In this document: positions 47,201-58,609 of the stretch, piece by piece
Numbering within the stretch: the first letter of the stretch is position 1
How the letters are laid out: each line of letters begins with the position of its first letter
Assembly: GCA_026874595.1 (NCBI GenBank)
Contig: CM049317.1
Location: forward strand, 13,074,882 to 13,138,881
DNA from: Sipunculus nudus
Lineage: Eukaryota > Annelida > Sipuncula > Golfingiida > Sipunculidae
Direction of reading: 5' to 3'
DNA: 64,000 nt
Made by a program: the position numbers and the translations under genes
Notes under the pieces: model-generated
Seen by the model: the letters and a program-made list of their open reading frames with translations, nothing else
Told to the model about the DNA's origin: nothing
The model's database searches: none

Positions 47201-48970
47201 TCTCAGTCATATCACCAAGTAATGAACGAGTTTGGATGAGCTTGAGTGACTTAAGTATATTTAGCAAGGCTACACTGAAAATTTTCTCAAAACCTATGAA
47301 TATAGGATGGCCCAATATACCACATTTTATGCTGACAGGGAAGTCTTGAATATATAATATAAGTGTGTGCAGCTATAAAATGTCCTTAAAATATGCCCTG
47401 GACTTGCCAAAACGAAATTAACACCAGTAAAGGAACTATGGTACAAGGCTCAATCAGGAATACCTGTCCTTGATAAAATTCCTTCTATTATTAAAATAAA
47501 GAGGTCAGGTGAAAGCCACTAACGAAAAAGTAACATCATGCGGAAATTGAATAATCGCCTGATAACAGCTGTCAGAGATACAGGATGCAGATGCTGCCTC
47601 AATTGTCATGATTGTTGATTTCTTATAATATAAATTATGATAAATTATACCAGAATAAAATGTTAAATTATTAAGTTTCGCTCAAGGTTATATACCATTA
47701 TGCGGAAATTGAAAGCAAACATCTTTCATCCGTCTGTGATGTCATTTCACATTGCCAGTGGATAGTTAATGGACCCTCAACTGGAATTACAAGCGTTCAG
47801 CATGACAATTCCGTCTGACGGTCAAGCTATTATTTTCATTATAACCTCGTGGTTCTCATTAAATTTACCATTAATAATTATTTGTCTCATAGATGCATGT
47901 AAAAAAAGATGCTGTCCTAGAAGTGAAACCCCGCCAGAATGATCCTAAAGCCAACCACTAATTACGATCAATATCTCTATTATAATGAAACAATGTGACA
48001 GTATCATTTGAATTAAAGTCGTTTATGGTGATCTAAATTAACTCCAAAATTTAATATATTATCCCTTTGTTATTTTCTTAACCTTCAACAAAATATCAAC
48101 AAATTCTCTACAGAAGTTTTTTTGCCTAAATTTGCTTACAGACAGACCGAGTGTAAAATATATAACTCAGAGGTTTTACAATATACAAAGATTTATATAT
48201 TTATTATTTAATAACCTTTCGATCTATTAAATCATATTTATGTTTTACACGATGTTACAAGTAGTAACTCCTGTTTTAAGTTGATGGCTAAATAACATAT
48301 TGTTTTTTTATATGCATGTGATACATAATATATCATGTGATACATAATATATAGTCATACAAGGCAATTCACAGACCCAAAAACGTATTACATTAAAGAT
48401 ATTAAACCTGTAAAGGGAGCTCTTGAAAACTTTACCATAGGGAACTCTAGCATGTATATAATTAGTCACTCATTAGTCTGCAGGTAAATTTAAAGTTACG
48501 ACTAAAATTGACAATTTTTTATTGTAACTATAATCATCCGCGTGTTGGAACAATCGTATAAAATACACATAATATATAGTCACTATATAATATATAATCG
48601 GTATTTGAATCCAATACATGTATCTTTTGAAAAAATAAAAAAGGAAGGTCTTGTTTACACCGGGCTTATTATTATATACTTTCATATGCAACAATTAATA
48701 GAAAGAGATCTATCATATGGACACTATTTCTTGATTTGACATGAAACATAAAAGAATATGTGAGTTAATGAATCATGTATTCCGCACTCATGACTGTTGA
48801 GTTCAATTGTTTGGATTAACGCATTTCCATTTTTATTTAAAACATGCTAATTCATATACTTTTTTAAATATTAAATATTAATAAGGCTGCATATTTTGCT
48901 AAATTTTGACCATTACCAGGCGAAATTAAACACGTGCGCACACAGTCAAGTCGGAAAAAAATCCAGAACT
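44280..48970. other. No supported gene
   Basis: Almost 4.7 kb without anything I can name. Frames at 44473-44714 (+), 46834-47016 (-), 47076-47315 (-) and 48542-48739 (+) are open, but show no domain, signal peptide or credible splice frame. No repeats stand out other than short AT runs. Confidence 0.4.
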
Positions 48971-49017
48971 TTATTTAATAGATACTACTTATTACCTTAC
49001 CTGTTGTGACATTTCTT

Positions 49018-49212
49018 TCACATATTAAGAAGTTTCCAAGTTTCACTGTCTCTAAGCATGCCTTTTCTCACTCGGTTTAACGCATTTGTAAACATATTTA
49101 CCGAGGACTCATGGTTCCGGGTCGAGTAGGATTTTACAGAATCTCCCGTTACAGTACAGTAGGACTTGTACAGTATCCCAACGACTCTTTCTGTGGCGGT
49201 TACTGGATCCAT
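49018..49212 (-). CDS. Small intronless minus-strand ORF with polyA signal
   Basis: On minus, AAAATGG opens 64 codons: MDPVTATERVVGILYKSYC, TVTGDSVKSYSTRNHESS, then VNMFTNALNRVRKGMLRD and SETWKLLNM. Composition is even, Kozak context good, and AATAAA sits about 40 nt after the stop (48973-48978 on plus as TTTATT). A splice-donor-like CAG|GTAAGG occurs 15 nt after the stop, so the 3' UTR might be spliced. The central VNMFTNALNRVRKGM could form an amphipathic helix. I recognise no family; it could be a real small cytosolic or mitochondrial protein or a chance ORF. Confidence 0.38.
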   Translation of the reverse strand: MDPVTATERVVGILYKSYCTVTGDSVKSYSTRNHESSVNMFTNALNRVRKGMLRDSETWKLLNM

Positions 49213-49439
49213 TTTACACTCTGACTTAGCTAATTCTTAACCAAATTGTGAACATTGCCAGAAATCTATTTCGGGTTTGCATAATATGTCAGAGCGGAAG
49301 CACTCGCTGTCTGCGCTTTTATATTCCGGTGTCACACTAAGTGTGTAAATATCCCCAATCATTGGTGATAACACGCCAAAGACGCACTCGTATGTGTGTG
49401 AGTGATACACACCCGCGAGTTATTGCCTTCCCATGATCA

Positions 49440-49515
<76 letters not shown>

Positions 49516-49517
49516 GG
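49440..49517. repeat. (TA)n(GA)n(G)n compound microsatellite
   Basis: About 36 bp TA, 30 bp GA and a 13-bp G-run in immediate succession. Confidence 0.95.
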
Positions 49518-50064
49518 TAGCTGATCGAAACGTTATTACCAGCAGGCGTAATCCTTTTATTAGAACAAAGGTACAACCGGTTTCTTTGTATTGAGTGCCC
49601 TTTACTCCTTGTCACCACCAGTTGAGGTAATTATCTGTAATCATCTGCCGTTATAGTCTTCTATATAAGAAATCCATATCCTGTATGTGCCACAGCACCT
49701 GTACCCTACCTAGGTTACACGAAAGAACCACGCAGTGGATTGTGACAATAACGCATTAGGGCCGATCGCACTCGTTTTATATATAATATTTCTTGTTCCA
49801 TATCAATTACCCATACACGAAGGTGTAAACAAGCATCATCTTAATAGATTCAATTTTTTTTCAGTTTCCTGACATAATAAAGTTTAACGCTCGCGAAAGC
49901 AGTGATGGAATGTTATGGTTTCTGCACTGCGTTTTTTTTTCAAAAACGACATGCATTATGCTAAACGGACGAGAGTCGCCTTTTTAGTTACACATGTTCG
50001 ACGATTGATTATTGACGATATGTGGACACATTAACGAAAATATAACCTATAGAATTTTATAACT

Positions 50065-50195
50065 GGGGCCTGGACAACTGAGGGATAAAAAGGTCGGCGC
50101 TCTGCACTGGCGATACGGGTTCGATACTCGGCGTGGCTATGAGAGTGGTACGTAGTGGTAGGCCGGCAGTCTGATAAGCGTCCGCACAATAAATT
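50065..50195 (+). mobile_element. tRNA-derived SINE, family A, second copy
   Basis: CCTGGACAACTGAGGGAT, then the B-box-like GGGTTCGATAC and GGCTATGAGAGTGG align with the 12268 copy across both the tRNA head and body. It is diverged and 3'-shortened, and ends just before the foldback element at 50236. Confidence 0.6.
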
Positions 50196-50284
50196 ATTTT
50201 GCATTTTCATAACCTTTGGTTAAAACATATTTATATTAAAGTGGGTGTAGCTCTGACACCTTAGAGCTTTTCGTATAAAACCCT

Positions 50285-50625
50285 TTAATATGCAAATTAG
50301 CTGTCGCCATTATGGGAACTACTTATTTTGCTCATATCTCTCTTACTCCATGTCCTATTTGAGAGATAACGGTGTCTACACCTTTCATGGTTGAGGAGAA
50401 TGATGAACCGTTTCAAACTACGATTTAATGAATTTTTAATATGTAAATTAGCTATCGACAGTATTGGAACTTCTTATTTTGTTCATATCTCTCTTAGATC
50501 TTGTTTTATTTTATGCTTAGGTTTGATTAAGGTGTGTACACATATTTTTCCATGTTAGAGGAGAATGATGAACCGTTTCAAACCAAAATTTTAATATGCA
50601 CATTAGCTGTCGTAATTATTTGAAT
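50285..50625. repeat. Left arm: inverted version of the 156-165-bp unit
   Basis: GATGAACCGTTTCAAAC occurs at 50402 and 50567 (165 bp apart), and AAATTAGCT-type segments recur near 50290, 50440 and 50598. It is more diverged than the right arm. Confidence 0.8.
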
Positions 50626-51934
50626 TTCTAGTTATAATTGTATCAATCTAAATTTTCGTTCTTTATGTGCATTTACTGGGCCTTAGCTGCATAAAAAAGT
50701 AGGAACTCGTAGGAACAGACACGGGGTACTCATAGAGATCATCTGTCAGTTGTATACCGGTTAATCAAATAAACTTAGGTATATTTACAATGATGTCGGT
50801 TGACTGGAGACGACAAGAGTTAGAATGTTTCTTATTAAGCCACTAGTAGCGGTGTTATGAACTTTGCTTAATATCTGCTGGAGAAGAGAAATCAATGTGG
50901 AACTAACTCAGGTTGTACAACAATGTCTGTAGTCTCCTAGCTCGTACTCAATGCTATTTCGGACTATTTGTTTGGATTACGCGGCGATCGTCTTTGTTCT
51001 TGCTATGTGATCCAAGGCCGATGCGTTATATTTTCTGTATCACTCGCAAACCAAGTGAAGAAGTGCAGATACTCCATAAGACTGGCTCCACTATTAGTGC
51101 AAGGAGCACCGATTATCACCAAATGCTCGGAAAGTTGCGTCCATCGCGACAGAGGGGTTCCATTGACTTCAATATAAATGGGGCTCCATTTTCAAGATAA
51201 TTCTACCTAACTGGTAGGTCGTTTGATGCAGCATCCACTACTGTCAATTTAATTCCCCCAGCAACTCAACCAGTTTTATCCCATCTGGCCGTGCATACGT
51301 CTAGAACAGACTGGGTGTTCCCAGCTGTAGGCAGTGCGCCAGAGAAAGGCTACTTGCAACAGTCAGGATTTTAAGCATCCTTTTAACAATTCAAAGTTTT
51401 CTACAGTATAAGCAAATGTTCACTAACGTTTACTGCGGGTGTATACGCTGTCCACTGGTAAGGGCTTCTTCGAGGTGTCCTCCTCATCATTTCAATATTC
51501 TAGGGTCTCTCTTGTATAGGATTAAACAGTCTTTGCGGCATTTTAAGAAGAATTGTTCACCAGCGTCTTAACCTGCTTCCAGGTCTGTCACTTTTCCATC
51601 CTGTCTTGTTTCGTTGGCTCCTATCATTGTAGGGAAACAATTTGATCTAGCATTTATCAGCGGTTTCCTAGATTGGTATGACTGGAAATAGCATTCTACT
51701 TCTATCTTGCAAAGTATATTAATTTGCAAAAACGGTAAGCTTAGCAACTAGAAAATAGACTAAAGCATTTGCAAGACCAGCATGCTCACAATCCTGATGA
51801 GCAAATAATGGAAGAGATAAATGACAAAGTTAAAATTGATAAATAATTCATGAGAAAAAAAAACAGAAGCAACAATGTTAAGATTCAAGACAAAAGGTAG
51901 AGGAAAACCAAATTAGTTTTTTTTTCAACAAGGA

Positions 51935-52320
51935 CCCATATAGATATGAGCAAAATGAGAAGTTCGAATTATGGCGACGGCTTATTTGCATATCAAAATT
52001 TCATTAAATGGTAATTTCAAACGGTTCATCATAATCTTTGACCAAGAAAACATTGGTAAAGACACCTTGACCGCTAAGGTAGGTCACGATCCAAGATAGA
52101 TATGAGCAAAACTAGAAGTTCCAATTATGGCGACGGCTTATTTGCATATCAAAAATTCATTAAATGGTAATTTCAAACGGTTCATCATAATCTTTGACCA
52201 TGAAAACATTGGTGAACACACCTTGACCGCTAAGGAAGGGCACGATCCAAGAGAGATATGAACAAAACTGTAAGTGACAATAATTGCAACGGCTAATTTG
52301 CATGTTAATGGGTTTATGCT
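51935..52320. repeat. Right arm: 156-bp tandem repeat, about 2.5 copies
   Basis: AGATATGAGCAAAA recurs at 51942 and 52098, and as AGATATGAACAAAA at 52254, exactly 156 bp apart. ACGGTTCATC recurs at 52021 and 52177. Successive copies differ by roughly one base in ten or fewer. Confidence 0.85.
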
Positions 52321-52367
52321 TAATGCTCAAAGTTGTCAGGGCAACGCCCTCTCTAATAGTAAAGGGT

Positions 52368-52481
52368 AGGATCAAAATGCCATAAAACTGCAAAATTATT
52401 TCATGCGGATTCGAACGCACGCTTAGGATCAAAATGCCATAAAACTGCAAAATTATTTCATGCGGATTCGAACGCACGCTT
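52368..52481 (-). repeat. 57-bp perfect tandem duplication with tRNA-like T-arm
   Basis: AGGATCAAAATGCCATAAAA...GAACGCACGCTT occurs twice, at 52368 and 52425, apparently identical. On minus each unit carries GCGTTCGAATCCGCA, a tRNA T-arm/B-box-like motif, suggesting a duplicated SINE head. Confidence 0.75.
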
Positions 52482-52489
52482 CACTCGAA

Positions 52490-52630
52490 ATTGGGGGTTT
52501 GACTGCCGGATTACCTGTCCGTTGATTTCCCCGGGTCCTCCGTTTTCCTCCACCTCCAAACCGCACCGTCCGAGCCATAACTCGTTGAACGATCCATATA
52601 AAATTAATAATGTTTATTTACAGTGTCCTA
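52490..52630 (+). mobile_element. SINE-like core fragment
   Basis: GACTGCCGGATTACCTGTCC, GATTTCCCCGGGTCCTCCG and TTTTCCTCCACCTCCAAACC resemble the core in 19951-20000 (GTTTTCTCTGGGTTTCCTG, TTTCCTCCACCCC). It ends in an AT-rich tail. Confidence 0.4.
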
Positions 52631-53044
52631 GTACATGTAGAATTTCGCCATTACAGTGATAGTCGTGCATGACCCAGTGATGAAATTAGATGAAAAGACA
52701 GGTGTTTCCACTATTTCTTATTTGAATTTCAGTATCTAGACTTATAACTGGATTAATGCATACCAACGCCTTGTCCTTTGATTACAGAGTAACTTCTTAG
52801 CAGCAAGGGTTGATATTAAAGTAAGCGCATAGAGGAAGATCGTCTCCCAGGATGACGATTAAATCAATCTGTTCCGGGAACCTCATTTGCTGTTGCTTCA
52901 TTCCCTTTACGTCCGCTCTTTACATTAAGGTTATACGTTTTAACCGGAAAACCTTGTTAATTATTTCACTCTTCATTGTTTGATCAATACTTGGGATCAG
53001 GGGAGAACACAGGATATTATAAGGGAGGGGGGGGGGGGGGTAGA

Positions 53045-54730
53045 TCGATACCCTGGCATAGGTATAATTTATTCTGGGGGTACTAGTATAGATTTATACG
53101 TTACTGTCTCATGCAGAAGTATTGGAAAGAATAAGGTGGCTTTTCGAGGCGGTGCTTTTCGATATTTAGCATGTATTATTCAATTCCACAGATATTTCAG
53201 ACCCGAAGAAAGCAGTGCGCTTTCTCTAAATTCGCCCCTGACGATGGTAAATTTTCTTTATTTTGGTCTTCAAGCCACGATCATCTTCACTGAGAAAAAT
53301 AAATATGATTTAACTATCCTTAAAAGAAGCATATCTGATCAAAAGTTGGACACGACTGTGTTCCGGTATTGTCAAAACATTTTATTTACTTAAACCCCCG
53401 TAATTATGTGCATAATATTTCCTGGCCTTGTCTAAAGTTCTTTTTCATGTGCTCCTTTTACAGTTCGGCCGTTTTGCAAGACTATAAATCTCAAGTCAGC
53501 ATGGTTATTGACTCTGCTCACGTTTTGGGATACCAAAATAAGTTCTCTCATGATTATATAGCCCGACTAAGTTAGCTGATGATATTTTAACTCCTGCGAT
53601 GCTTTCCCCTGGCACTATATATTGCCTTCCATCATTTAACGTTTGGGTAGATTAAGTTGAGTCAATCTTTTATCTGCATTGTCGTCTCTTGTCTTAACGA
53701 GGGCAATGACCTTTCGTTTTGTCAAAGACATCGACTGAAAGTTTGTGATCCGACTTAGTTTTTGTTTTTTAATTAGTGTTTCTTCATTTCTGTTTTTTTT
53801 TCTTTAGATGTATTGTCTCATTGCCTTGATAATTTTTTTGGTCTTTTTGACAACGACCGGAAGAATTGAGACTAATCTTTCATTTTTCTTCCTCAGAGTT
53901 TCTTCAATATTTTCACCTTCATTGAACCAAGGGTGGTCCAATCTGATTTTTAGTTTCTTTAAGTTTCGGCACATTTGCACAATATATGATTTTCAATTCA
54001 TTTTATTTTTTGGGTTATATAATTTGATAGGAAATTCTAAGTTCTTCATCTTTGAGCTCTTGGCAGAAGCAACGTAAATGTTTCTTTATTCTCGTGGTAT
54101 AGTCAGCATTTGATCCACTTAGGCAACCACTTTGATTATACCATATTGACAACTCTGAAAATGAAAAACAAAACAAAAATAGTTAACCGTTTAAGTGGGC
54201 CGTGAGTGTAACCATTCGTCCGCCCTAGCTGGTTAACTACTTTCTTACCAGGCTAGACGAAACATTTCCTCTCTCAGACATGTCCTCTGGAAGAACTGCG
54301 ACAATAACAAATTTGTACTCCTTAAGCATCTGGAGGTTTGATTAGTCTGTATAAATCCAAATACTAGCTGTCTTTTGTCAAAGGACGAAAACACGCCTCC
54401 GATGTACCTTAACTATTAAGCGCTAAACATGGAAAAGAAGACAGTAGTCCAATTGACGTTTTGATTGACTTCTAAGAAAACAAGTGCAATGTACAATGGG
54501 CACAATTATATGATTAATGTCTACGCCTTAACATTCTTTCACAGCCAGCAATAGATAACACATGAAAACCTACATGTATAACAAAGTTTGGATCAACCCA
54601 AAACGGGAATCACTTAATTTGTCCTGAACAAATATGAAGTGCTGCTTATTTTCTCAATGCGTCCTATGTATTTCTGAACTAATATATGTTTGATAATATA
54701 TCTTCTACTGATTTAGGACTGTACATTTTT
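53045..54730. other. No supported gene
   Basis: A long plus frame (52980-53393) begins at a poly-G tract and is probably repeat-derived. A minus reading of 53800-54075 gives Lys-rich open segments interrupted by one stop. Neither matches a family I can name. Confidence 0.35.
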
Positions 54731-54995
54731 AGTGCCCCGTTAGACAAGCGGTGCCCTATAGTGATCACCGTGTCAGTCCGTCCTTCCGTCCTCCCGTCAG
54801 TGACACTTTCTTTCGCGCGCGATAACTCAACAACAACATAGTGCAGCTTTCCCAAATTCACAGGGATGATTAGTACCTGAGGGTTCCAGACCTATCGAAT
54901 TACAGACATATCGAAATTCCAATATGGCCGCCATAGTCCAATCGCTGATTTTCTTTCACGCGCGATAACTCTAACAGACTACATTCGGTGATTTT
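54731..54995. repeat. Dispersed repeat with GCGCGCGATAACTC motif
   Basis: Contains CAGTCCGTCCTTCCGTCCTC and two copies of TTTCTTTC(G/A)CGCGCGATAACTC (54807 and 54949) about 142 bp apart. Very similar GCGATAACTC repeats are widespread in mollusc genomes as I recall; the extent is estimated. Confidence 0.5.
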
Positions 54996-55060
54996 CTATT
55001 GCACACATTATTTCAGACATATCTTCTTTAATATCATTTGATCCAGTAGGATTTTTCTTC

Positions 55061-55315
55061 ATGCATATGGATAAAAACCTGTTTCTGTTTGTCATATTTT
55101 TTCAAATTTTACTTAATGTTCACCCATATGTAAACAAGTCCAGCACTAGTAGAAACGCGGGGCCCTCCGAGGACCATTGCCCGACCATATCTAGTTTATT
55201 CTGTTTTAATCAGTTTGCCGTTTTTGCTTTTATTCGGAAAAATTTAGTTTGCAAATGTTACCCCGAATTAAAAGCTACCCATTTATGTAGATACGCACAT
55301 GGTTTTTGTGAATAG
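55061..55315 (+). CDS. Small secreted six-cysteine protein ORF
   Basis: 84 codons. M1 or M3 starts a hydrophobic leader (NLFLFVIFFQILLNVHP) with likely cleavage near residues 22-28. Six cysteines follow at 40, 48, 64, 66, 76 and 83: C-x7-C-x15-C-x-C-x9-C-x6-C, ending GFCE. Even cysteine number, a leader and a short chain are what a single-exon secreted disulfide-rich peptide would show. I cannot match the spacing to a named family and propose no function. An in-frame TAG lies just upstream, so it is not an internal exon. It follows a dispersed repeat, and a chance ORF remains possible. Confidence 0.38.
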   Translation: MHMDKNLFLFVIFFQILLNVHPYVNKSSTSRNAGPSEDHCPTISSLFCFNQFAVFAFIRKNLVCKCYPELKATHLCRYAHGFCE

Positions 55316-55550
55316 AAACAACACCAACATATTTCAAGTTAGTTAGCTCCATTTCAGCCACAACTTCTTCACTTCAGGATTAATGGAGTCATGAGGCAAT
55401 TTGCATCATAGTCGAGATTTTCAGTAGCATTTTCGATATTTCAAATTCTGTTATTCTCACATCTCGGCAGACTGAAGTCAAAAACACTGTCGCGACTCCC
55501 TACCTGCATACACGACAAAAGTGCATGTAATAATTAATGGTACATAGTTC

Positions 55551-55687
55551 TATAAAAGAAGCTGCCAGGGGATCATGCTTGTTAGTTTTGTTAGAACAAG
55601 GCAGTTAAAATGTATAACGTGGTGGGTCCTTCAGTGCTCTCTATGTGGGTTGTGGTGATTGCTAATCTTCTTATTGATCGTAGATAA
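55551..55687 (+). CDS. TATA box plus short hydrophobic ORF: possible first exon
   Basis: TATAAAAG (55551-55558) lies 52 nt before ATG (55610, AAAATGT). The 25-codon frame MYNVVGPSVLSMWVVVIAN, then LLIDRR, looks like a signal peptide. A weak donor (C|GTAGAT) at 55680 lies just before the stop (55685), so it may be the first exon of a secreted protein whose remainder lies downstream. No partner exon was identified. Confidence 0.25.
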
Positions 55688-55992
55688 TTAAGCTATATTT
55701 GAACCCCCAGTGCAGTCACCGATTCCAAGACTGGTGTGGTCTTTGTTAAGAAGCTCTTTTATGGCTGTAATTAAGTCTGCATGATTGACATCCTCTTGTG
55801 GGAGTATTGTAGAATTCCATTCAAAGAATAAATTACGATGATTCACTTTTATCATTTTATATTATCGTAGAATTTAAAACCCCATAGGCTCGTATTATTG
55901 GCCTTAATTTATTAAAAGATAAATCTTCTTTGAATTAAACATAAGCCCCATCATAACGCCTCTTCTATATAAAGTGGTCATCCAATAGGCCT

Positions 55993-56034
55993 GTATACAT
56001 ACATACATACAAACATACATGGAAACATACAAAC
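55993..56034. repeat. (ATAC)n microsatellite
   Basis: Short imperfect run of ATAC/AAAC tetranucleotides. Confidence 0.85.
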
Positions 56035-56039
56035 AAAAC

Positions 56040-56945
56040 GAGATTGCATGTTCATCCAAGGCCATTTTTTACCAAATCAACCTGTTTGGCCTCTCTTTTG
56101 GTCCCTGAAGTTCACTCCCAAAAAATATCTATACTATTAAGCTTTTGGACAAAGACGAAAGACACACAAAGAGCTATAAAAATTAAATGTGTCCCCCTTC
56201 CTTTGACAAGGATCAATCCGCAAGTCCATTCACCTCTTTTCCTAGTGATTTCCTTCACAAATTTCAAATAAGCGCTTCCTCTTTATCCGACTATGTGACC
56301 ACCTACTTTACCGATGTCTCCTATGACATAAAGGCACCCGGCAAGTCACGATAACGTATAAAATCACATGTATCACTATCAAAGGTTATATTGATAAGTT
56401 TGGTGTGCCACCCACTTATTCTTTTTAAATCAATATGTCTAGCATTTCACCGCCATGTTTACTAATTAATTGGCGCCATATGTTACAGGTGTTGCGAAGT
56501 CGTTAATCATATTAAAAAAGGTTTTAGGGTTCATATTTTCTCTTGCAGCAAGTCTGACAGAGCACGCAGTGCATCCACGTCTGGCAAAAAGGAATTATAT
56601 GTACAGCTGATCCATGCGACAGCAAAAATTGATGCCAAGCATTTATGAAACTGCTCCATACTTCCGCTTGATGTTGATATTTTGTAAATTTGCATATGAA
56701 GAAGATATACGCTGAGTCCAAGGCCATGTTAAGCGGCCATACTAAAGTGTAAAGCTGTAATAACTTTAAACTCAAGGTGTCATTAAATATCTACTTATAT
56801 CCACCTCTTGCACATTTTATTATTTACCATTAAAACCCACATGATATTGCGGAGAGCATATTAAACAAGTACAATAATAAAATATTATTATAGTCAATAT
56901 AGAATGTTCCTGTATACCATACAATTGAACTTTTCTAGCATGGAA
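56040..56945. other. No supported gene
   Basis: Frames at 56044-56271 (+) and 56524-56775 (-) are open but unrecognised. Confidence 0.4.
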
Positions 56946-56948
56946 TAC

Positions 56949-57491
56949 TGTACCATATTATACGAAACGTAATAATCAAACGCTGATGAGTTTATTCACC
57001 TTTGATCAAATAAAAGTAAATATTCAGAGGAATTTCGGATATGAATCGGGTTTAGGATTGGTTTGTTGTAAAGACACTAAGTTTCAGTTCAATTCATCTT
57101 AAGATTTGAATATTGTAGTTTTTTCTTTTCGTTGCAAGTAATATTTCACTGGATTCAAACTTATGAAATGATGTGGAATTCTTTTCGTTGAACGGAAACC
57201 GCAAGTATTTGTACGGAAAATGTACCATATTATACGAAACGTAATAATCAAACGCTGATGAGTTTATTCCCCTTCGATCAAATAAAAGTAAATATTCAGA
57301 GGAATTTCGGATATGAATCGGGTTTAGGATTGGTTTGTTGTAAAGACACTAAGTTTCAGTTCAATTCATCTTAAGCTTTGAATATTGTAGTTTCTCTTTT
57401 CGTTGCAAGTAATATTTCAATGGATTCAAACTTATGAAATGATGTGGAATTCTTTTCGTTTAACGGAAACCGCAAGTATTTGTACGGAAAA
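56949..57491. repeat. Tandem duplication of a 272-bp unit
   Basis: TGTACCATATTATACGAAAC starts both copies (56949 and 57221), and both end TTTGTACGGAAAA (57220, 57491). The copies differ by a handful of substitutions and a one-base indel in a T-run. There is no coding content. Confidence 0.92.
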
Positions 57492-57494
57492 TTT

Positions 57495-58370
57495 TCTGCG
57501 AAACATGTTAGAACTTAAGGTATTTCATATAATGCAAAACATGAACATACAAATTGTCTCTTAACTGACCGGATGTTTTTCTCAGGTCCGTTTAATGTGT
57601 TTGCCGGACGTCACGGCCATGACATTTATATTTCCGACCCCGTACCCTTGTCCTTATCAGAATATAATTGCAACGTAGGGTTAATTTAAAGCTTTTACTG
57701 AGAGCACCCACATTAATTTCCTATAAATAGTTTTACATTCCAGTCTTCCCATGTTGCATGCCAGTTTTTATATTTCGTCGATAGTAGTATATATGAAGAC
57801 CTTAAAAAAAGACAAAAAGCCATTACGCACAGTTAAGCCGAGGGTGGTTGAGTGTTGTCAGAGTTGCGTAGTGCATTCTTTGCCTCAGGGTTCGTCGCTA
57901 ATATTTATACAAATGGCGCCATTACCGAACCTCAACTTCTTCTGGCAGAACGTGACCAGGTTACCCAGGACGGATAAAAATGAGACTGGTGAAAATCAAT
58001 TCATATTGAATTAATTTATTACAGATTATTGAGCCTTGTAGTGAAACGGTTGGTGAAATTGTAGCTGATTCTATGTTAATCTACTGTTTTCTTCACCGTT
58101 CTGAGTTCACACCAGGCCCCTGCCCAAGGTCTTATGCTCTGTTGAATACCTATATAGCCCTTAAACATATAACAATACTCATTCGTATATTTTAGTTGAA
58201 TGGGTTTTATTTAGGAAAAGATAAAATCTACAAAACATTTAGAGTTTTTAATTTGTCTAAATATTTAATGGTGTTCTACTTTTTTAAATGCTTGCATGTT
58301 GCACTAAGTACTACATTCACAATTCAATTCAGGCGCTTACATGCGATAATCTCGGTATCAACCAGGCTAG
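57495..58370. other. No supported gene
   Basis: Frames at 57751-58014 and 58196-58444 (+) are open, but the latter runs into a SINE copy and neither is recognisable. Confidence 0.4.
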
Positions 58371-58374
58371 GTGT

Positions 58375-58605
58375 ACGACTTCTGCGTGTTTATCGTTCCT
58401 ATTGCTGGGTCATATCCTCGAAAGGCGCATTCGTACGTATGTGAATGCAACACGACTGTTGGGCACAGTCTCCCCATTTTGCCTGTAGTGCTCTCATCTA
58501 GGATGGGGACGGATTGTGAATCGGCTGAGAATTAAACTCACGATCTCCCGGCTTTGAATCCTATGCTACTCCCCCTGAGCGGCAGGAGCCGACTCGCGAG
58601 TATTA
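58375..58605 (-). mobile_element. tRNA-headed SINE, family B
   Basis: On minus, GGGGGAGTAGCATAGGATTC (A-box region) is followed by AGCCGGGAGATCGTGAG and TTTAATTCTCAGCC (B-box region), then a body ending GACCCAGCAATAGGAACG. The 62755 copy has the same order (CACTGGACCCAAATC, GGTTCCAATCTCAGCC, GACTCAACAATAGGATG), which defines the family. Confidence 0.55.
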
Positions 58606-58609
58606 AGTT

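Larger units (their letters stand above)
50236..52356. mobile_element. Foldback-like transposon with tandem-repeat arms
   Basis: The left end TTAAAGTGGGTGTAGC and right end (reverse complement) TTAGAGAGGGCGTTGCC are related inverted repeats with TA on the outer side. The inner arms, 50285-50625 and 51935-52320, consist of the same unit in opposite orientation (TATGCAAATTAGCTGTCGCC...CTCATATCTCTCTTA...GATGAACCGTTTCAAA), 2-3 tandem copies per side. The roughly 1.3-kb centre (50640-51930) has one 95-codon frame (50913-51200, +) that I do not recognise. Long arms made of tandem repeats define foldback elements. The termini also resemble those of the TTAA element at 29770. Confidence 0.65.

Noticed and set aside
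53790-54075. Lys-rich minus reading with RNLKKLKIRLDHPWF
   Set aside because: Interrupted by a stop and not matched to any family; possibly an old repeat, too weak to annotate.
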